A DNA stretch of 64,000 bases from Nocardiopsis sp. FR4 (GTDB lineage: Bacteria; Actinomycetota; Actinomycetes; Streptosporangiales; Streptosporangiaceae): positions 62,001-126,000 of the forward strand of contig NZ_VWVV01000004.1 of NCBI RefSeq assembly GCF_009830945.1, in the 5' to 3' direction. Shown one piece after another: positions 59,630 to 64,000 of this stretch. A model generated the notes under the pieces. It was not told the origin of the DNA, ran no database searches, and worked only from the letters and a program-made list of their open reading frames with translations. The position numbers and the translations under genes were made by a program. Positions within the stretch are counted from its first letter, which is position 1. Each line of letters begins with the position of its first letter.

Positions 59630-61906
59630 TCACACGCGCACGGCGGGCGCGATCGGGAAGTTCTTGTCGAACACCTGGTCCGGGTCGTACTCGGCCTTGA
59701 GGGCCCGCAGCCGCTCCAGGGTGGCCCCGGGGAAGGCCCGGGCGAGCACCTCGGGACCGGTGCGGGTGTCGAAGCTCAGGTACAGGCCCTCCATGTGCTC
59801 CTCCAGGTCCGCCCAGCGCGCGTCCAGGTCGGCGGCCCGCCGCGCCGTGCCCATCGCCGCCAGCGAGAAGTTCTGCGACCGGTGCGCGTAGGCGGTGGCG
59901 CCGGCGGCCACGTCGTTGACCGCGCCGCCGACCTGGCGCAGCTGCACGAACGCCGCGTCCCCCGAGGCGAGCATGGCGGCCGTGCCCTCGGCCGCCTCGG
60001 GGGTGATGTGGCGCAGCAGACCCGAGCGCGCCTCGGGCAGGCCGTGCCCCCGGTGCGGCCCGTCCGCGCCGACCAGGATCGCCGGGTAGGGGGCGAGCTG
60101 GGCGCGCTGGTCCAGGACCGGCCCCACCGCGAGGAAGGGCTCCAGCGCGCGCACGGCCGCGTCGGTGTCGCCGTCGGAGTGGACCACCATCGCCTGCGCC
60201 ACGGGGCCGCCGCCCGCCCGCCCCGGCACCAGGGTGAGGAAGGCGGTGACCCCGCGCGGCGCCGCCTCGGCGGTCTCTCCCCAGGCCCGCAGGAAGGCGG
60301 CGGTGTCGGTGGCGTCGTAGGCGAACTGGCCCAGGACCACCTCGCGCACGGGCGCGGCCGTGACCTCGACCGCGGTGAGCACGCCGAAGTTGCCGCCCGC
60401 CCCGCGCATCGCCCAGAACAGGTCCGGGTGGTGCTCGGCGTCGGCGCGCAGCAGGCGCCCGTCGGCGGTGACCACCTCGGCCGCGGTGACGTTGTCGATG
60501 GTCAGCCCGTGGGACCGGGACAGGTAGCCCAGGCCGCCGGTGGTGGCCAGACCCCCCACGCCCACTCCCCCGTGGTCACCGGAGCTGATCGCCAGGCCGT
60601 GCGGGGCCAGGGCCCGCGCCACCTCGCCCCAGCGGGCCCCGGCGCCGAGCCGGACCAGGCCGGTGCCCGCGTCCAGGACCTCGGTCGCGTTCATCGCGGA
60701 CAGGTCCACCACCACGCCCCCGTCGCCGGTGGAACGGCCGCTGATCCCGTGGCCGCCGCTGCGCACGTGCAGCTCCGCGTCCTGGGCGCGGGCGTAGGCC
60801 AGGGCCTCGGCGACCCGCTCGGCGGAGTCCGGGCGCAGCACCAGCCCCGGGGAACCGTGCTGCATGTAGCCGTGGCGGACCCGGGCGTAGGCGCGGTCAC
60901 CGGGCTCCACCGCGCCCGACCGCAGGGTCTCGGGAACGGCGTCGTAGTCGATCCCGGGGCGGCGCGCGGCCAGGGCCGCGGCCGGGCGGACCGGGCCGGT
61001 CCGGACGCCCGTGCGCTCCCGCTCGGCCGCGACGGCCTCGCGCAGGGCGGGGGCCACCTCGGCGCCGAAGGTCCGGATGGCGCGCGGGTCGTCGGTGCCC
61101 ACGATGAACGTGGCGAAGCCGTGTTCCAGGACCAGGGGCAGCAGGTCCTCCACCCACTGCTCGGGCGGCCCCTGGAGGAAGCCCCGGCCGGTGGGCAGGA
61201 AGGCGGTCTGGGCGAGGTTGAGCGCCCGGCGGATCTCGCGGGGGTCGCGTCCGGCCGCCCGGGCCGCCTCGTCGATGACTCGGTGGGACTCCGCCATGTC
61301 CTCGGGCTTGAGGTAGCCGAGGCTGGGCAGCCACCCGTCGGCCTTGGCGCCGACCAGGCGCAGCATCCGGGGCTTGTAGGCGCCCAGGCTGATCCCGATG
61401 GGGTGTGCGGGTTCGGGACCGCGCCTCATCCCGTTCACGGTGTGGTGCTCGCCCCTGACCCGCACGCCGCCGCGCGCGCCGGTGTCCCAGACCGCGCGGA
61501 TGACGTCGATGCCCTCGCTGAGGGCGTCCACGGCCTGGCGCGGGGTCAGCCGTCGGGCGCCCATGGCCTCGATGCCGTCCCAGAAGGCCCCGGCGCCCAG
61601 GGCGAGTTCGAGGCGCCCGCCGGAGAGCAGGTCCAGGCTGGCCGCCGCCCGGGCCAGCATCGCGGGCGGGCGCAGCGGCAGGTTGAGCACGTTGGCCGAC
61701 ACGCGCAGGCGTGTGGTGCGCGCGGCCACCCAGCTCAGCAGGGTCCAGGTGTCGAGGAAGCCGGGGTTGTAGGGGTGGTCCTGGAAGGTGGCCAGGTCCA
61801 GGTCCGCGGCCTCGGTGGCCTCGGCGAGGGCGACGGTCCGCTCGGGGTCCTCCGCGGTGGGGGTGAGGAAACTGCCGAAGCTCAGGTGGTGTCCGTAGTC
61901 GGGCAT
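59630..61906 (-). CDS. Luciferase-fold / FAD-binding oxidase fusion
   Basis: A 758-aa protein with two flavoenzyme modules. Residues 1-300 are a luciferase-like (LLM) domain (FQDHPYNPGFLDTWTLLSW near 40, LSGGRLELALGAGAFWDG near 90). From about 325 comes a VAO/PCMH FAD-binding oxidase with HVRSGGHGISGRST near 395 (the His often carries covalent FAD), GGLGYLSRSHGLTIDNV near 480 and RGAGGNFGVLTAVEV near 520, ending in a BBE-type tail with YDPDQVFDKNFPI. It probably couples F420 or FMN chemistry to an oxidase step. The ATG is at 61906 (GGAGAC upstream). It is divergent from the MarR gene. Confidence 0.82.
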   Translation of the reverse strand: MPDYGHHLSFGSFLTPTAEDPERTVALAEATEAADLDLATFQDHPYNPGFLDTWTLLSWVAARTTRLRVSANVLNLPLRPPAMLARAAASLDLLSGGRLELALGAGAFWDGIEAMGARRLTPRQAVDALSEGIDVIRAVWDTGARGGVRVRGEHHTVNGMRRGPEPAHPIGISLGAYKPRMLRLVGAKADGWLPSLGYLKPEDMAESHRVIDEAARAAGRDPREIRRALNLAQTAFLPTGRGFLQGPPEQWVEDLLPLVLEHGFATFIVGTDDPRAIRTFGAEVAPALREAVAAERERTGVRTGPVRPAAALAARRPGIDYDAVPETLRSGAVEPGDRAYARVRHGYMQHGSPGLVLRPDSAERVAEALAYARAQDAELHVRSGGHGISGRSTGDGGVVVDLSAMNATEVLDAGTGLVRLGAGARWGEVARALAPHGLAISSGDHGGVGVGGLATTGGLGYLSRSHGLTIDNVTAAEVVTADGRLLRADAEHHPDLFWAMRGAGGNFGVLTAVEVTAAPVREVVLGQFAYDATDTAAFLRAWGETAEAAPRGVTAFLTLVPGRAGGGPVAQAMVVHSDGDTDAAVRALEPFLAVGPVLDQRAQLAPYPAILVGADGPHRGHGLPEARSGLLRHITPEAAEGTAAMLASGDAAFVQLRQVGGAVNDVAAGATAYAHRSQNFSLAAMGTARRAADLDARWADLEEHMEGLYLSFDTRTGPEVLARAFPGATLERLRALKAEYDPDQVFDKNFPIAPAVRV

Positions 61907-61932
61907 GGTGTCGTCTCCAGGGGGCCAAGGTA

Positions 61933-61962
61933 GTTTGTTCAGCAAACGATGTTGTTAACAAC
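61933..61962. promoter_or_regulatory. Probable MarR operator between divergent genes
   Basis: Two dyads in the 94-base gap: GTTTG-TTCAG-CAAAC (61933-61947) and the perfect palindrome GTTGTTAACAAC (61951-61962). Their position suggests that MarR represses both the fusion gene and itself. Confidence 0.6.
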
Positions 61963-62000
61963 TTATCTGGGAAACCACCTATTCCTGGTAGCCTGGGACC

Positions 62001-62504
62001 ATGGCATCGACCACTCCCGAGACAGCGCCCGCCCCGAACCTGGGCTGGTCCCTGGCCGTGCTCCTGCGCCGCTGGCACGAGCGGGTCGAGGCCGAACTGG
62101 AGGAGCTCCCGCACGGCGGCCGGGGCTACAACGTGCTCGCCGCGGTCGCGCCCGGCGAGCACCCCACCCAGGCGGCCCTGGCCCAGCGGCTCCTCATCGA
62201 CCGCAGCGTGATGACCTACCTGCTCGACGACCTGGAGGCGGCCGACCTCGTCCGGCGCCGGGTCGACCCCGACGACCGGCGGGTGCGGCGGGTGTGCGCC
62301 ACCGAGCACGGGCGCGCCGTCCTGGCCCGGGTGCGCGCACGGGTGGAGCACGTCGAGGAGCAGGTCCTGGCCGGTCTGGACGAGCCCGCCCGCGCGCTGC
62401 TGCGCGACCTCGCCCAGCGGGCGGCCACCGCCGTGCAGGAGAGCGCGCCGCACACCGACCCGTGCGCGGCCGTCCGCCAGGTGGTCGGCAGGGACCGGAG
62501 CTGA
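62001..62504 (+). CDS. MarR family transcriptional regulator
   Basis: A 167-aa MarR-type regulator. Its winged helix-turn-helix has HPTQAALAQRLLIDRSVMTYLLDDLEAADLV (about residues 53-83) and wing RRVDPDDRRVRRVCATEHGR (about 85-105). Dimerisation helices are at both ends. It is probably a repressor of the divergent LLM/FAD fusion gene, released by an aromatic or oxidised ligand (inference from the family). Confidence 0.85.
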   Translation: MASTTPETAPAPNLGWSLAVLLRRWHERVEAELEELPHGGRGYNVLAAVAPGEHPTQAALAQRLLIDRSVMTYLLDDLEAADLVRRRVDPDDRRVRRVCATEHGRAVLARVRARVEHVEEQVLAGLDEPARALLRDLAQRAATAVQESAPHTDPCAAVRQVVGRDRS

Positions 62505-62570
62505 ACGTCCCCCCGAGTCGGTAGGCTCCCAGGGTCCGCGAACCGCACACGACGAGGGGAACCGCCCGAG

Positions 62571-64000
62571 GTGTCCGAGGCCGTCGAACAGCTCAGTACC
62601 GTCCTTGAGGGCATGGGCGCCCCGAGCGCCCTGGCACCCCGGCTGGCGACCGCGCTGGGGCCGGGTGCCGCCGCGCGGCTGGACGCGAACCCGTGGCTGC
62701 TGCTGCGCCTGCCCCAGGTGACCGTGGAACAGGCCGACTTCTGCGCCCGCCGGCACCTGGGCGAGGGCGCCCGCCCCGACGACCCCCGGCGGCTGGCGGA
62801 GTTCACCGCGCACGTCCTGCGGATGTCCGCGGCGCGCGGGCACACCGCCGTGGAGGAGAGGCGGCTGGCCACCGTGGTCGGCAAGCTGGGTGTGGCCGAT
62901 CCCGCCGCCGCGCTGGAGGCGGCCGTGGCCGACGGTGCCGCCGTGGTGCTGGAGAGCCTCGACGAGGGCGACGACGACTTCGACTTCACCGAGGGCGGGG
63001 TACCGGAACTGCCCGACCCGGAGCGCTTCTACGCCCTGCCCGACGTGGGCCGCGCCGAGCAGCGGCTCGGCGGGCAGCTGCTGCGGCTGATCGGCGGCAA
63101 CGACCCGATCATGGACTCGGCCACCGCCGCCGAGACCGTGGACGCGACCGCCGAGGCGCACGGGTTCACCCTCTCCGAACAGACGCGCGAGGCCCTGGTC
63201 ACCGTGGCCCTGCGGCCGGTGACGGTCCTGCGGCACGGCCCTGGCGAGGCCGACGAGGTGGCCCGGGCCCTGGTGTGCATGGAGGCGATCGCCACCGACA
63301 GCCAGGTGGGGATGGCCCTGGCCGCACCGACCGCCCAGACGGCCGCGGCCGTCAACGCCGACCTGGCCCGGGTCCGCACCCCGGACGACGACGCCTCCCC
63401 CGTGGCGGCGCTGTCCCTGGCCCGGCTGCTCGAACAGGCCCCGTTGAAGGCCGGGCTCGTGGTGCTCTGCGAGGCGATGTCGGTGGGAACGGCCCGCGCC
63501 GCCGAACTCGCGTCGGTGTGCGCGGACGGCGCCCACCTCGTGCTGCTCGCCGACCCCGACCAGGCGCCCTCGGCCGCCCCGGGCCAGGTGGTGCTCGACG
63601 TGGCCGCCTCCCGGGTGGCGCACACGGCGCGGGTGGCCGGCACCGGAAGGCCCGGCCCGATCGCGGAACTGGCCGCCGCGGTGGCCGGGGGCGGGGTCCC
63701 CGAGGTGTCGGCCCCCGAGCGCGAGGTGGTGCGGGTGCCGGCCGCCTCGGCCGAGGAGGCGGCGCACCGCGTGGTGCAGCTGGTGACCGACTCGATCCCG
63801 CGCGCCCTGGGCATCGACGCCGCGCACGTGCAGGTCGTGGCCGCGCGCGAGGACGGCCCCGCGGGCGCCCGGGCGCTCAACGCCGCCTGCAAGGAGCGGC
63901 TGAACCCGGGGCCGGGCGCCCACGGCGGGTTCGATCCGGGAGACCGGGTGGTGCTCACCGCCCAGGGACCGGGCTACGGTCCGGGCGACACCGGACACCT
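62571..64000 (+). CDS. RecD-like helix-hairpin-helix protein, degenerate ATPase, partial
   Basis: An open frame of at least 476 codons from the GTG at 62571, cut by the right edge. Layout follows RecD2-type helicases: N-terminal helix-hairpin-helix-like region (PWLLLRLPQVTVEQADFCAR), then a helicase core. The P-loop position reads VLRHGPGEADEVARAL instead of GGPGTGKT, and the DEAS/Walker B strand reads LVVLCEAMSVGTARAAEL, so key ATPase residues are missing. Later strands (LADPDQAPSAAPGQVVLD and LNAACKERLNPGPG) still match. It is probably a non-hydrolysing relative with DNA-binding or scaffold use. The remainder lies outside. Confidence 0.65.
   Translation, partial: MSEAVEQLSTVLEGMGAPSALAPRLATALGPGAAARLDANPWLLLRLPQVTVEQADFCARRHLGEGARPDDPRRLAEFTAHVLRMSAARGHTAVEERRLATVVGKLGVADPAAALEAAVADGAAVVLESLDEGDDDFDFTEGGVPELPDPERFYALPDVGRAEQRLGGQLLRLIGGNDPIMDSATAAETVDATAEAHGFTLSEQTREALVTVALRPVTVLRHGPGEADEVARALVCMEAIATDSQVGMALAAPTAQTAAAVNADLARVRTPDDDASPVAALSLARLLEQAPLKAGLVVLCEAMSVGTARAAELASVCADGAHLVLLADPDQAPSAAPGQVVLDVAASRVAHTARVAGTGRPGPIAELAAAVAGGGVPEVSAPEREVVRVPAASAEEAAHRVVQLVTDSIPRALGIDAAHVQVVAAREDGPAGARALNAACKERLNPGPGAHGGFDPGDRVVLTAQGPGYGPGDTGH

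Noticed and set aside
60897..63998. Long minus-strand open frame (1033 codons) across the MarR and RecD-like genes
   Set aside because: It spans three well-supported genes on both strands, is Gly/Arg/His-rich, and has no sensible domain.
1..64000. Prophage, insertion sequence or tRNA-flanked island ends
   Set aside because: No integrase, transposase, phage structural gene, tRNA or att-like direct repeat was recognised, so island borders are not marked.

Overview
The window is about 70-75 percent G+C, uses GTG and TTG starts freely and packs its genes into translationally coupled operons. It carries rbpA with a sigma-R-type promoter, a conservon (cvnABCDE), two probable F420-type luciferase-fold enzymes and the actinobacterial histidine phosphatase / DUF3090 / SCO1664 set. 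This points to an actinomycete. Nocardiopsaceae (Nocardiopsis-like) is my best guess from gene content, not proven. No rRNA, tRNA, integrase, transposase or CRISPR array was seen.

Bases 1-41000 form a defence and signalling island. From a candidate promoter at 494-522, seven co-directional genes (638-17976) overlap head to tail at every junction. They are a complete class 1 DISARM system (drmD, drmMI, drmA, drmB, drmC) followed in the same operon by a second N6-adenine methylase-like gene and a Ser/Thr kinase with a C-terminal repeat region. A perfect 34-bp palindrome separates this operon from a convergent two-gene cassette, an unrecognised 453-aa protein and a giant (about 1990 aa) P-loop ATPase (25411-18019). 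Next come a membrane-anchored protein and a RAMA-CBS protein, each split by a one-base frameshift, then a RelE-like/UvrD-like helicase and a GmrSD-like DUF262-HNH nuclease. The island closes with an eight-gene leftward operon (40979-32436): a small effector-associated-type protein, a STAND-like protein with a degenerate P-loop, an SPFH-like protein, a PP2C phosphatase, an atypical kinase, a vWA protein, an unknown, and a double zinc-ribbon membrane protein. The recurring theme is DNA methylation and nuclease functions beside kinase/phosphatase signalling.

Bases 41000-48200 are a looser stretch. They hold a gene-poor A+T-richer segment with a strong hairpin, a bile-acid:sodium-symporter-family transporter, a membrane-anchored Mrr-type nuclease, an F420-type oxidoreductase, a truncated secreted-protein gene, a lipoprotein, a frameshifted PH-like membrane protein and the 3' remnant of a P450 gene.

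Bases 48200-53440 are a conservon, transcribed leftward: histidine-kinase-like CvnA, roadblock CvnB, DUF742 CvnC, GTPase CvnD and two tandem P450s.

Bases 53440-64000 are mostly housekeeping and redox genes: rbpA, a NagD-like HAD phosphatase, the SCO1664/DUF3090/phosphatase group with a SnoaL-fold gene inserted under a MerR-like operator, an aldo/keto reductase, a luciferase-fold/FAD-oxidase fusion divergent from a MarR regulator, and a RecD-like protein with a degenerate ATPase running off the right edge. Three genes (25653-26275, 26304-27640, 47167-47786) each lack one base in a short C or G run, so assembly error and true decay both need to be considered.
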